Below, in pieces: positions 24,594 through 37,480 of a DNA stretch of 64,000 nucleotides. Positions within the stretch are counted from its first letter, which is position 1, and each line of letters starts with the position of its first letter. The position numbers and the translations under genes were made by a program. The stretch spans positions 18,993,931 to 19,057,930 of the forward strand of contig JARWKL010000010.1 of assembly GCA_029961685.1 (NCBI GenBank). The letters are read 5' to 3'. The notes under the pieces were generated by a model. It worked only from the letters and a program-made list of their open reading frames with translations, was not told the origin of the DNA and did no database searches. The DNA is from Aristolochia californica. Lineage: Eukaryota; Streptophyta; Magnoliopsida; Piperales; Aristolochiaceae.

Positions 24594-27500
24594 GCAGCAT
24601 ATCCATCACATTTAAAACATGTTAGGATCTGTTAGAATTCTCTTTCCTATAAAATTCCACCAAGCTATTAGGGGTTGTATTAGTGGAATTTCCCAAACAT
24701 GGATAACAAAACTTTGGAATTCATTTTTAGTGCATGAAATAATTTTCTTCACTTAGATTTATTTTTGTTTTCAAATTTTTTTTCATACATAAACTCTAAA
24801 ATTTTCATTTCGTTGTGATCTATTTGCCTTATGACTTCTTTGCTCACGAAGAAAATGGGCGCGTGAAAACTCAAATTTGGATTTGATAAAATATTGAACA
24901 TCCAAAATGGAAATGCACAAATGCTAAGAGACATAATTCCAAAAAGTTTTTAAGCAAAAAGTGGGTTGTTTGGCTCTGGTAAATATCCAACCACACGTTA
25001 ACTTGAGAATTTAATTTTTTCCACTCCATGCAATTTTTGGATCACTAAGTCATTTGCATCTTCAACATGTTTCTTGCATGCATATCCCCTACATTTAAAA
25101 CATGTTAGGATCAATTAGAACTCTCTTTCCTTTAAAATTCTACGAAGCTATTCGGGATTTGGAATTTTCCAAACATGGATAACAAAACTTTGGAGTACAT
25201 TTTTAGTGCGTGTAATAATTTTCTACACTTACATTTATTATAGTTTTCAATTTTTTTGCATATATAAACTCTAAAATTTTTATTTTGTTGTGACCTATTT
25301 GCCTTTTAACGTTTTTGTTTACCAAAAAAATGGGAGAGTGAAAACTCACGTTTGGATTTCAAAAAAAAATTGAACATCCAAAATGGAAATGCACAAATGC
25401 TGAGAGAGATAATTCCAAAAAGTATCTGTGATTTTTAAGGGTAGGCAAAAAGTGGGTTGTTTCGCTATGGTAAATATCCAACCACACGTTAACTTGAGAA
25501 TTTAATTTTTTCTACTCCTTGAAATTTTTGGATCATTAGGTCATTTGCATCTTCAACATGTTTCTGGCATGCATATCAACCACATTTAAAACATTTTAGG
25601 ATCAGTTAGAAGTCTCTTTCTTATAAAATTCCACCTAGCTATTTGGGGTTGACTAGTGGAATTTCCCAAACATGGATAACAAAAATTTGGAGTTCATTTT
25701 GAGTGCGTGAAATAATTTTCTTCACTTACATTTATTATAGTTTTCGATTTTTTTTTGCATACATAAACTATGAAATTTTCATTTTGTTGTGATCTTTTTG
25801 TATTATATCTTTTTTATTTAAGAGAAATATTGGAGAGTGAAAACTCAAGTTTGGATTTGAAAAAAAATTGAACATCCAAAATGGAAATGCACAAATGCTG
25901 AGAGAAATAATTCTGAAACGTATCTGTGATTTTTAAGGATAGGCAAAAAGAGGGTTGTTTCGCTCTGGTAAATATCCAACCACACGTTAACTTGAGAATT
26001 TAATTTTTTCTACTGCTTAATATTTTTGGATCATTAGCTCATTTGCGTCTTCAACATGTTTCTGGCATGCATATCCAGCTTTTAAAACATTTTAGGATCA
26101 GTTAGAAGTTTCTTTCTTATTAAATTCCACCAAGCTATTAGGGTGTGTACTAGTGGAATTTCCCAAACATGGATAAAAAAACCATGGAGTTCATTTTTAG
26201 TGTGTGAAAAAATTTCCTTTGCTTATATTTATTATATATTTCAAATTTTTTTGCAATATAAAATCTAAAATTTTCATTTTGTGTTGATCTATTTGCCTTA
26301 TATCTTTTTTGTTGACGAGAAAAATGGGAAAGTTAAAACACAAGTTTGGATGTGAAAAAAAATTGAACATCCATAATGGAAATGCACAAATGCTGAGAGA
26401 GATAATGCCCAAAAGTATTTGTGTTTTTTAAGCATAGGAAAAATCTAGGTATTTGGCTCTGGTAAATATCCAACCACACGTTAACTTGAGAATTTAATTT
26501 TTTCTACTCCGTGAAATTTTTGGATCATTAGGTCATTTGAATCTTCAACATGTTTCAGGCATGCATATCCACCATATTTAAAATATGTTAGGATCAATTA
26601 GAAGTCTCTTTCTTATAAAATTGCACCAAGGTAATAGGGGTTGTACTATTGGAATTTCCCAAAAAAAGATAATCAAACGTTGGAGTTCATTTTTAGTATG
26701 TGAAATATTACATTTATAATAGGTTTCAAATTTTTTGCATACATAGACTCTAAAATTTTCATTTCGTTGTGATCTATTTGCCTTATATCTTTTTTTTTTA
26801 TGAGAAAAAAGGGAGAGTGAAAACTCAAGTTTGGATTTGAAAAAAAATTGAACATCCAAAATGGAAATGCGCAAATGCTGAGAGAGATAATTCAGAAATG
26901 TATTTGTGATTTTTACGGATAGGCAAAAATTGGGTAGTTTGGCTCTGGTAAATATTCAACCACACGTTAACTTAGGAATTTAATCTTTTCTACACTTTGA
27001 AATTTTTGGATCATTGGTCATTTGCGTCTTCAACATGTTTCTGGCATTCATATCCACGACATTTAAAACATCTTAGGTTCAGTTAGATGTCTCTTTCTTA
27101 TAAAATTCCACCAAGCTATTAGGGGTTGTACAAGTGGAATTTTCCAAACATGGATAACAAAACCTTGGAGTTCATTTTTAGTGCGTGAAAAAATTTTCTT
27201 CAGTAACATTTATTATAGTTTTAAAATTTTTATGCATACATAAACTCTAAAATTTTCATTTTGTTGTCATCTTTTTGCCTTATATCATTTTTGTTTAAGA
27301 GAAATATTGGAGAGTGAAAGCTCAAGTTTGGATTTGAAAAAAAATTGAACATCCAAAATGGAAATGCACAAATGCTGAGAGAGATAATTCCAAAAAGTAT
27401 CTGTGATTTTTAAGGAAAGGCAAAAAGTGGGTTGTTTGGCTCTGGAAAATATCCAACCACACGTTTACTTGAGAATTTAATTTTTTCTACTCCTTGAAAT

Positions 27501-28400
27501 TTTTTGGATCATTAGGTCATTTGCATCTTCTACATGTTTTTGGCATGTATATCCACCACATTTAAAACATGTTATGTTCAGTTAGAAGTCTCTTTCTTAT
27601 AAAATTCCACGAAGCTATTAGGGGTTGTACTAGTGGAATTTCCCAAACATGGATAACAAAACTATGGAGTTCATTTTTAGTGCGTGAAATAATTTTTTTA
27701 ACTTACATTTATTATTGTTTTTAAATTTTTTTCCCATACATAAACTCTAAAGCTTTCATTTTGACATCTTCTTACCTTAATTCTTTTTTTTTCTGAGAAA
27801 AAAAGGGAGAGTAAAAACTGAAGGTTGGATTTGAAAAAAATTTGAACATCCATAATGGAAATGCACAAATGCTAAGAGAGATAATTCAAAAAAGTATCTG
27901 TGATTTTTAAGGACAGGCAAAAACTGGGTGATTTGGCTCTGGTAAATATCCAACCACACATTAACTCGAGAATTTAATTTTTTCAACTCCTTCAAATTTT
28001 TGGATCATTAGGTCATTTGCATCTTCAACATGTTTCTGGCATGCATATCCACCACATTTAAAACATGTTAGGATCAATTAGAAGCTTCTTTCTTATAAAA
28101 TTGCACCAAGCTAATAAAGGTTGTACTAGTGGAATTTCCCAAACACAGATAATAAAATGTTGGAGTTCATTTTTAGTGTGTGAAATAATTTTCTTCACTT
28201 ACTTTTATTATAGTTTTGAAATTTTTTTGCATACATAAACTCTAAAATTTTCATTTTGTTGTGATCTATTTGCCATATATCTTTTTTGTTTACGAGAAAA
28301 ATGGGAGAGTGAAAACTCAAGTTTGGATTTGAAAAAAATTGTACATCCAAAATGGAAATGCACAAATGCTGAGAGAGAAAATTCTAAAAAGTATCTATGA
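24594..28400 (+). repeat. Diverged monomers with HOR-2 relatives
   Basis: Units with landmarks 24620, 25103, 25594, 26090, 26586, 27071, 27570 and 28066. The units at 26090 and 26586 are types X and Y of HOR-2. The unit at 27570 is type Z ('catgttatgttcag', tail 'ttttgacatctt'), but with one extra unit between, so the order is X-Y-other-Z. Spacings of 483 and 485 bp reflect small losses near 25155 and 26706. No gene is present. Confidence 0.82.
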
Positions 28401-29890
28401 TTTTTAAGGAAAGGCAAAAAGTGGGTTGTTTCGCTCTGGTAAATATCCAACCACATGTTTACTTGAGAATTTAATTTTTTCTACTCCTTGAAAATTTTTA
28501 ATCATTAGGTCATTTGCATCTTCAACATGTTTTTGGCATGCCTATCCACCACATTTAAAACATGTTATGTTCACTTGGAAGTCTCTTTCTTATAAAATTC
28601 CACCAAGCTATTTGGGGTTGTACTAGTGGAATTTCCCAAACATGGATAACAAAACCATGGAGTTCATTTTTCGTGCGTGAAAATTTTTTCTTCACTAACA
28701 TTTATTATAGTTTTCAAATTTTTTTGCATATATAAACTCTAAAATTTTCATTTTGTTGTGATCTATTTGCCTTATATCTTTTTTGTTTACGAGAAAAATG
28801 GGAGAGTGAAAGCTCAAGTTTGGATTTGAAAAAAAGTTGAACATCCAAAATTAAAATGATCAAATGCTAAGAGAGATAATTCCAAAAAGTATTTATGATT
28901 TTTAAGGAGAGATGGCAAAAAGTGGGTTGTTTGGCTCTGGTAAATATCCAACCACACGTTTACTTGAGAATTTAATTTTTTCTACTCCTTGAAATTTTTG
29001 GGTCATTATATCATTTGTGTCTTCAACATGTTTCTGGCATGTATATCTACCACATTTAAAACATTTTAGGATCAGTTAGAAGTCTCTTTCAAATAAAAGT
29101 ACACGAAGCTATTTGGGGTTGTACTGGTGGAATTTCCCAAACATGGATAACAAAAATTTGGTGTTCATTTCGAGTGCGTGAAATAATTTTCTTCACTTCC
29201 ATTTATTATCGTTTTTGATTTTTTTTTTGCATAAATAAACTATTAATGTTTCATTTTCTTGTGATCCTTTTGCCTTATATCTTTTTTTTTAAGAGAAAAA
29301 TGGGTGAGTGAAAACTCAAGTTTGGATTTGAAAGAAATAGAACATCCAAAATGGAATGCACAAATACTGAGAGAGATAATTCCAAAAAGTATCTGTGATT
29401 TTTAAGGATAGGCAAAAAGTGGGTTGTTTGGCTCTGGTAAATATCCAACCACACGTTTATTTGAGAATTTAATTTTTTCTACTCCATGAAATTTTTGGAT
29501 CATTAGGTCTTTTGCATCTTCAACATGTTTCTGGCAGCATATCCAGCTCATTAAAAATATGTTAGGATTAGTTAGAAGTCTCTTTCCTATAAAATTCGAC
29601 CAAGCTATTAGTGGTTGTATTAGTGGAATTTCCCAAACATGGATAACAAAACTTTGGAGTTCATTTTTAGTGCGTGAATAATTTTCTTTTCGTACATTTA
29701 TTATAGTTTTCAAATTTTTTTGCATATATCAAAATCTAAAATTTTCATTTTGTTGTGATCTATTTGCCTTCTATGTTTTTTGTTTACAAGAAAAATGGGA
29801 GAGTGAAAACTCAAGTTTGGATTTGAAAAAAAATTGAACATCCAAAATGGAAATGCCCAAATGCAGAGAGAGATAATTCCAAAAAGTATT
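28401..29890 (+). repeat. 3-unit higher-order repeat HOR-3, copy 1
   Basis: Units with landmarks 28563 ('gttatgttcacttgg', 'gcctatcc', 'catttttcgtgcgtg'), 29064 (C-like: 'gagaaaaatgggtgagtg', 'tttgaaagaaat', 'ggaatgcac') and 29560 ('ctggcagcatatcc', 'attagtggttgtattag', 'tctatgttttttg'). The same order follows directly. Confidence 0.85.
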
Positions 29891-31380
29891 TGTGATTTTT
29901 AAGGAAAGGCAAAAAGTGGGTTGTTTGGCTCTGGTAAATTTACAACCACACGTTTACTTGAGAATTTAATTTTTTCTACTCCTTGAAATTTTTCTATCAT
30001 TAGGTCATTTGCATCTTCAACATGTTTTTGGCAAGCCTATCCACCACATTTAAAACATGTTATGTTTACTTGGATGTGTCTTTCTTATAAAATTCCACCA
30101 AGCTATTTGGGGTTGTACTAGTGCAATTTCCCAAACATGGATAACAAAACTATGGAGTTCATTTTTCGTGCGTGAAAAAAATTTCTTCAATAACATTTAT
30201 TATAATTTTCAAATTATTTTGCATACATAAACTCTAAAATTTTCATTTTGTTGTGATCTATTTGCCTTATATCTTTTTTGTTTACGAGAAAAATGGGAGA
30301 GTGAAAACTCAAGTTTGGATTTGAAAAAATATTGAACATGCAAAATGGAAATGCACAAATGCTGAGAGAGATAATTCCAAAAAGTATATGTGATTTTTAA
30401 GGAAAGGCAAAAAGTGGGTTGTTTGGCTCTGGTAAATATCCAACCACACATTTACTTGAGAATTTAATTTTTTTTACTCCTTGACATTTTTGGACAATTA
30501 GGTTATTTGCATCTTCAACATGTTTCTGGCATGCATATCCACCACATTTAAAACATGTTAGGATCAGATACAAGTCTCTTTCTTATAAAATTCCACCAAG
30601 CTATTAGGGGTTGTACTAGAGGAATTTCCCAAACATGGATGACAAAAATTTGGAGTTCATTTTGAGTGCGTGAAATAATTTTCTTCAATGACATTTATGA
30701 TAGTTTTCAATTTTTTTTGCGTACATAAACTCTAAAATTTTCATTTTGTTGTGATCTTTTTGCCTTATATCTATTTTGTTTAAGAGAAAAATGGGTGAGT
30801 GAAAACTCAAGTTTGGATTTGAAAGAAATTGATCATCCAAAATGGAATCCACAATTGCTGAGAGAGATAATTCCGAAAAGTATCTCTGATTTTTAAGGAT
30901 AGGCAAAAAGTGGGTTGTTTGGCTCTAGTAAATATCCAAACACACATTAACTTGAGAAATTAATTTTTTTCAACTCCTTGAAAATTTTGGATCATTAGGA
31001 CATTTGCATCTTCAACATGTTTCTGGTAGCATATCCACCACATTTAAAACATGTTAGGATCAGGCAGAAGTCTCTTTCCTATAAAATTCCACTAAGCTAT
31101 TAGTGGTTGTATTAGTGTAATTTACCAAACATGGATAACAAAAATTTGGAGTTCATTTTTAGTGCGTCAAATAATTTCCTTTTCTTACATTTCTTATAGT
31201 TTTCAAATTTTTTTGCATATATAAAATCTAAAATTTTCATTTTGTAGTGATCTATTTGCCTTATATGTTTTTTGTTTACGAGAAAAATGGGAGAGTGAAA
31301 ACTCAAGTTTGGATTTGAAAAAAAATTGAACATCCAAAATGGAAATGCACAAATGCTGAGAGAGATAATTCCAAAAAGTA
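29891..31380 (+). repeat. 3-unit higher-order repeat HOR-3, copy 2
   Basis: Units with landmarks 30058, 30556 and 31052, at offsets of 1495, 1492 and 1492 bp from copy 1. The marks match in order: 'gttatgtttacttgg' with 'gcctatcc'; 'gagaaaaatgggtgagtg' with 'tttgaaagaaattg'; 'ctggtagcatatcc' with 'attagtggttgtattag' and 'tatatgttttttg'. Confidence 0.85.
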
Positions 31381-33440
31381 TTCAAGATTTTTAAGGATTG
31401 ACAAAAAGTGGGTTGTTTGGCTCTGGTAATTATGCAATCACACGTTAATTTGAGAATTTAATTTTTTCTACTCCAAATTTTTGGATCATTAGGTCATTTG
31501 CATCATCAACATGTTTCTAGCATCCATATCCACCACATTTAAAACATGTTAGGATCAGTTACATGTCTCTTTCTTATAAAATTCCACCATGCTATTAGGG
31601 GTTTTACAAGTGGAATTTCCCAAACATGGATAACAAAGCTTTGGAATTCATTTTTTGTGCATGAAATAATTTTCTTCACTTACATTTATTATAGTTTTCA
31701 AATTTTTTTTCATACAAAACTCATAAATTTTCATTTAGTTGTGATATATTTGCCTTATATCTTCTTTGTTTACGAGAAAAATGGGAGAGTAAAAACTCAA
31801 GTTTGGATTTGAAAAAAATTGAACATCCAAAATGGAAATACACAAATGCAGAGAGAGATAATTCCAAAAAGTATCTAGGATTTTTAAGAATTAGCAAAAA
31901 GTGGGTGATTTGGCTCTTGTCAATATCCAACAACACGATAACTAGAGAATTTAACTTTTTCTACTTCTTGAAAATTTTGGATCATTAGGTCATTTTCATC
32001 TTCAACATGTTTCTGGTATGCATATCCACCACATTTAAAAAATGTTAGGATCAGTTAGAAGTCTCCTTCCTATAAAATTCCACAAAGCCATTAGGGGTTG
32101 TATTAGTGGAATTTCATAAACATGGATAACAAAACTTTGGAGCTCATTTTTAGTGCGTGAAATTATTTTCTTCACTTAGATTTATTACAGTTTTCAAAAA
32201 AAATTTCATACATAAACTCTAAAATTTTCTTTTTGTTGTGATCTATTTGCCTTATGTCTTTTTTCCTTACGAGAAAATGGGAGAGTGAAAACTCAAGTTT
32301 GGATTTGAAAAAAAATTGAACATCCAAAATGGAAATGCACAAATGCAGAGAGAGATAATTCCAAAAATTATTTGTGATGTTATAGTATAGGCAAAAAGTT
32401 GGTTGTTTGGCTCTGGTATGTCCAACCACGAATTAACTTGAGAATTTAATTTTTTCTACTCCTTGAAATTTTTTTATCATTAGGTCATTTGCATCTTCAA
32501 CATGTTTCTGGCATGCATATCCACCACATATAAACTATTTTAGGATCAATAACAAGTCTCTTTCTTATAAAATTCCACCAATCTATTAAGGGTTGTACTA
32601 ATGGAATTTCCCAAACATGGATAACAATACTTTGGAGTTCATTTTTAGCTCGAGAAATATTTTTCTTCACTTACATTTATTATAGTTTTCAAATTTTTTT
32701 GCATACATCAACTTTAAAATTTTCATTTTGTTGTAATCTATTTGCCTTATATCTTTTTTGTTTACGAGAAAAATGAGAGACCGAAAACTCAAGTTTGGAT
32801 TGGAAAAAAAATTTAACATCCATAATGGAAATGCAAAAATGTTGAGAGAGATAATTCTAAAAAGTATCTGTGATTTTTATGGATAGGCAAAAAGTGGGTT
32901 GTTTGGCTCTGGTAAATATCCAACCACAAGTTAAGTTGAGAATTATTTTTTTTACTCGAAATTTTCTGATTATTAGGTCATTTGCGTCTTCAACATGCTT
33001 CTGGCATGCATATTCACCACATTTAAAACATTTAAGGATCAGTTAGAAGTTGCTTTCTTATAAAATTCCACGAAGCTATTAGGGGTTGTACTAGTGGAAT
33101 TTCCCAAACATGGATAACATAACCTTGGAGTTCATTTTTAGTGCGTGAAAAAATTTTCTTCACTAACATTTATTATAGTTTTAAAGTTTTTTTGCATACA
33201 TAAACTCCAAAATTTTCATTTTGTTGTCATCTTTTTGCCGTATATCTTTTTTGTTTACGAGAAAAATGGGAGAGAGAAAACTCAAGTTTGGATTTGAAAA
33301 AAAATTGAACATAAAAAATGAAAATGCACAAATTCTGAGAGAGATAATTCCAAAATGTATTTGTGATGTTTAAGCATAGGCAAAAAGTGGGTTGTTTGGC
33401 TCTGGTAAATATCCAACCACACGTTAACTTGAGAATTTAA
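31381..33440 (+). repeat. Diverged monomers
   Basis: Units with landmarks 31547, 32043, 32538 and 33031. The first carries the 'ccatgctatt' and 'tatcttctttg' marks shared with 21424 and 36518. The unit near 32.4 kb has 'ctctggtatgtcc', a short loss before the right hairpin arm. No gene is present. Confidence 0.82.
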
Positions 33441-34435
33441 TTTTTTCTACTCCTTTAAATTTTTGGATAATTAGGTCATTTACATCTTCAACATGTTTTT
33501 GGCATGCATATCTACCACATTTAAAACTTTTTAGGATCAGTTAGAAATCACTTTCTTATAAAATTCCACCAAGCTATTAGGGGTTGTACTAGTGGAATTT
33601 CCCAAACATGGATAACCAAACTTTGGAGTTCATTTTTAGTGAGTGAAATAATTTTCTTCACTTACATTTATTATAGTTTTCAATATTTTTGGCATAAATA
33701 AACTCTAAAAATTTCATTTTGTTGTGATCTATTTGCCTTATATCTTTTTTGTTTATGAGAAAAATGGCAGAGTGAAAACTCAGGTTTGGATTTGAAAAAA
33801 AATTGAACATCCAAAATGGAAATGCGCAAATGTTGAGAGAGATAATTCCAAAAAGTATCTGTGATTTTTAAGGATAGGCAAAAAGTGGGTTGTTTGGCTC
33901 TGGGAAATATCCAACCACACGTTAACTTGAGAATTTAATTTTTTCTACTCCTTTAAATTTTTGGATAATTAGGTCATTTATGTCCTCAACATGTTTTTGG
34001 CATACATATCCACCACATTTAAAACTTTTTAGGATCAATTAGAAATCTCTTTCTTATAAAATTCCACCAAGCTATAAGGGGTTGTACTAGTGGAATTTCC
34101 CAAAGATGGATAACAAAACTTTGCAGTTCATTTTTAGTGCGTGATATAATTTTCTTCACTTACATTTAATATAGTTTTCATTTTTTTGCAATACATAAAC
34201 TCTAAAAATTTCATTTTGTTGTGATCTATTCGCCTTATATCTTTTTTCTTTATGAGAAAAATGGAAGAGTGAGAACACAAGTTTGGATTTGAAAAAAAAT
34301 TGAACATCCAAAATGGAAATGCGCAAATGCTGAGACAGATAATTCCAAAAAGTATCTGTGATTTTTAAGGATAGGCAAAAATTGGGTTGTTTGGCTCTGG
34401 TAAATATCCAACCACACGTTAACTTGAGAATTTAA
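33441..34435 (+). repeat. Adjacent pair of closely similar units
   Basis: Units with landmarks 33529 and 34027, spaced 498 bp, share marks not seen together elsewhere: 'ctcctttaaatttttggat', 'aataattaggtcattta'-like head text, 'aaaactttttaggatca' and 'agaaatc'. They look like a recent one-unit duplication. Confidence 0.72.
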
Positions 34436-35990
34436 TTTTTTTCTACTCGAAATATTTTGATCATTAGGTCATTTACGTCTTCAACATGTTTCTGGCATGC
34501 ATATCCACCAAATTTAAAACATTTTAGGATCAGTTAGAAGTCTCTTTCTTATAAAATTCCACCAAGCTATTAGGGGTTGTACTAGTGGAATTTCCCAAAC
34601 ATGGATAACAAAACCTTGGAGTTCATTTTTAGTGCGTGAAAAAAAAAATTTCACTAATATTTATTATAGTTTTCAAATTTTTTTGCATACATAAACTCTG
34701 AAAGTTTCATTTTGTTGTCGTCTTTTTGCCTTATATTTTTTTTGTTTACGAGAAAAAGGGGAGAGTGAAAACTCAAGTTTGGATTTGAAAACAAATTGAA
34801 CATCCAAAATGGAAATGCACAAATGCTGAGAGTGATAATTCCAAAAAGTATCTAGGATTTTTAAGGATAGGATAAAAGTGGGTTGTTTGGCTCTGCTAAA
34901 CATCCAACCACACATTAACTTGAGAATTTTATTTTTTCTACTCCTTGAAATTTTTGGATCATTAGGTCATTTGCGTCTCCAACATGTTTCTGGCATGCTT
35001 ATCCACCACATTTAAAACATTTTAGGATCAGTTAGAAGTCTCTTTCTTATAAAAATCCACCAAGCTATTAGGGGTTGTACTAGTGGAATTTGCCAAACAT
35101 GGATAACAAAACCTTGGGGATTATTTTTAGTGTGTGAAATAATTTTCTTCACTAACCTTAATTATAGTTTTCAAATTTTTTTGCATACATAAACTCTAAA
35201 ATTTTAATTTTGTTGCAATCTATTTGGCTTATATCTTTTTTGCTTTCGAGAAAAATGGTAGAGTGAAAACTCAAGTTTGGATTTGAAAAAAAATTCAATA
35301 TCCAAAATGGAAATGCACAAATGCTGAGAGAGATAATTCCAAAAAGACTCTCTGATTTTTAAGGAGAGGCAAAAAGTGAGTTGTTTGGCTCTGGTAAATA
35401 TCCAAGCACACGTTAACTTGAGAATTTAATTTTTTCTACTCCTTCAAATTTTTGGATCATTTGGTCATTTGTGTCTTCAACATATTTCCAGCATGCATAT
35501 CCACCACATTTAAAACAATATATGTTCAGTTAGAAGTTTCTTTCTTATAAAATTCCACCAAGCTATTTGGGGTTGTACTAGTGGAATTTCCCAAACATGG
35601 TTATATGAAAACATTGGAGTTCATTTTTAGTCTGTGAAATAATTTTCTTCACTTTCATTTATTGTTGTTTTCAATTTTTTTTGCATTCATAAACTCTAAA
35701 ATTTTCATTTTTATGTGATCTATTTGCCTTATATCTTTTTTGTTTATGAGAAAAATGGGAGAGTGAAAACTCAAGTTTGGATTCGAAAAAAAATTGAACA
35801 TTAGAAATGGAAATGCACAAATGCTGAGAGAGATAATTCCAAAAAGTATCAGTGATTTATAAGGATAGGAAAAAAGTGGGTTTAGCTTGGCTCTGGTAAA
35901 TATCCAACCACACGTAAACTTGAGCATTTAATTTTTTCTACTCCTTGAAATTTTTGGATCATTAGCTCATTTTCATCTTCAAAATATTTC
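34436..35990 (+). repeat. Diverged monomers
   Basis: Units with landmarks 34522, 35020 and 35518. The first two share 'acattttaggatcag' and 'aaaaccttgg'. The third is of the 'atgttcagttagaag' class. No rearrangement and no gene was seen. Confidence 0.8.
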
Positions 35991-37480
35991 TCGCATGCAT
36001 ATCCACCATATTTAAAACCTTTTAGGATCAGTTAGAAGTCCCTTTCCTATAAAATTCCATCAAGCTATTTGGGGTTGAATTAGTGGAATTTCCCACACAT
36101 GGATAACAAAACTTTAGAGTTCATTTTTAGTGCATGAAATTATTTCCTTTACTTACTTTTATTATATTTTTCAAATTTTTTTGCATATATAAAATCTAAA
36201 ATTTTCATTTTGTTGTTATCTATTTGCCTTATATCTTTTTTGTTTACGAGAAAAATGGGAGAGTGAAAACTCAAGTTTGGATTTGAAAAAAAATTGAACA
36301 TCCAAAATGGAAATGCACAAATGCTGAGAGAGATAATTCTAAATAGTATTTATTATTTTTAAGGATATGCAAAAAGTGGGTTGTTTGGCTATGGTAAATA
36401 TCCAACTACTCGTTAACTTGAGAATTTAATTTTTTCAACTCCTTCAATTTTTTCGATCATTAGGTCATTTGCATCTTCAACATGTTTCTAGCATCCATAT
36501 CCACCACATTTAAAACATGTTAGGATCAGTTACAAGTCTCTTTCTTATAAAATTCCACCATGCTATTAAGGGTTGTACAAGTGGAATTTCCCAAACATGG
36601 ATAACAAAACTTTGGAGTTCATTTTTAGTGCGTGAAATAATTTTCTTCACTTACATTTATTATAGTTTTCAAATTTTTTTGCATACATAACTCTAAAATT
36701 TTCATTTTGTTGTGATCTATTTGCCTTATATCTTCTTTGTTTACAAGAAAAATGGGAGAGTGAAAACTCAAGTTTGGATTTGAAAACAAATTGAACATCC
36801 AAAATGGAAATGCACAAATGCTGAGAGAGATAATTCCAAAAAGTATATGTGATTTTTAAGGAAAGGCAAAAAGTGGGTTGTTTGGCTCTGGTAAATATCC
36901 AACCACATGTTTACTTGAGAAGTTAATTCTTTCTACTCTTTGAAATTTTTGGATCATTAGGTCATTAGCATCTTTAACATGTTTTTGGCATGCATATCCA
37001 CCACATTTAAAACATGTTATGTTCCGTTAGAAGTCTCTTTCTTATAAAATTCCACCAAGCTATTAGGGGTTGTACTATTGGAATTTCCCAAACAAGGATA
37101 ACAAAACTTTGGAGTTCATTTTTAGTGCGTGAAATAATTTTCTTCACTTACATTTGTTATAGTTTTCAATTTTTTTTGCAAACATAAACTCTAAAATTTT
37201 CATTTTGTTGACATCTTTTTGCCTTAATTCTTTTTTGTTTCCGAGAAAAATGGGAGAGTTAAAACTAGTGTTTGGATTTGAAAAAAAATTGAACATCCAA
37301 AATGGAAATGCACAAATGCTGAGAGAGATAATTCCAAAAAGTATCTGTGATTTTTAAGGATAGGCAAAAAGTGGGTTTTTTCGCTCTGGTAAATATCCAA
37401 ACACACGTTAACTTGAGAATTTTATTTTTTCTACTCGAAATTTTTGGATCATTTGGTCATTTGCCTGTTCAACAAGTTTC
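35991..37480 (+). repeat. 3-unit segment, copy 1
   Basis: Units with landmarks 36020 ('cctataaaattccat', 'tatttcctttactta', 'gcatatataaaatc'), 36518 ('ccatgctatt', 'gtacaagtgg', 'tatcttctttg', 'gaaaacaaattg') and 37015 ('catgttatgttc', tail 'tgttgacatctttt'). The same order of types is found about 3.48 kb downstream. Confidence 0.75.
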
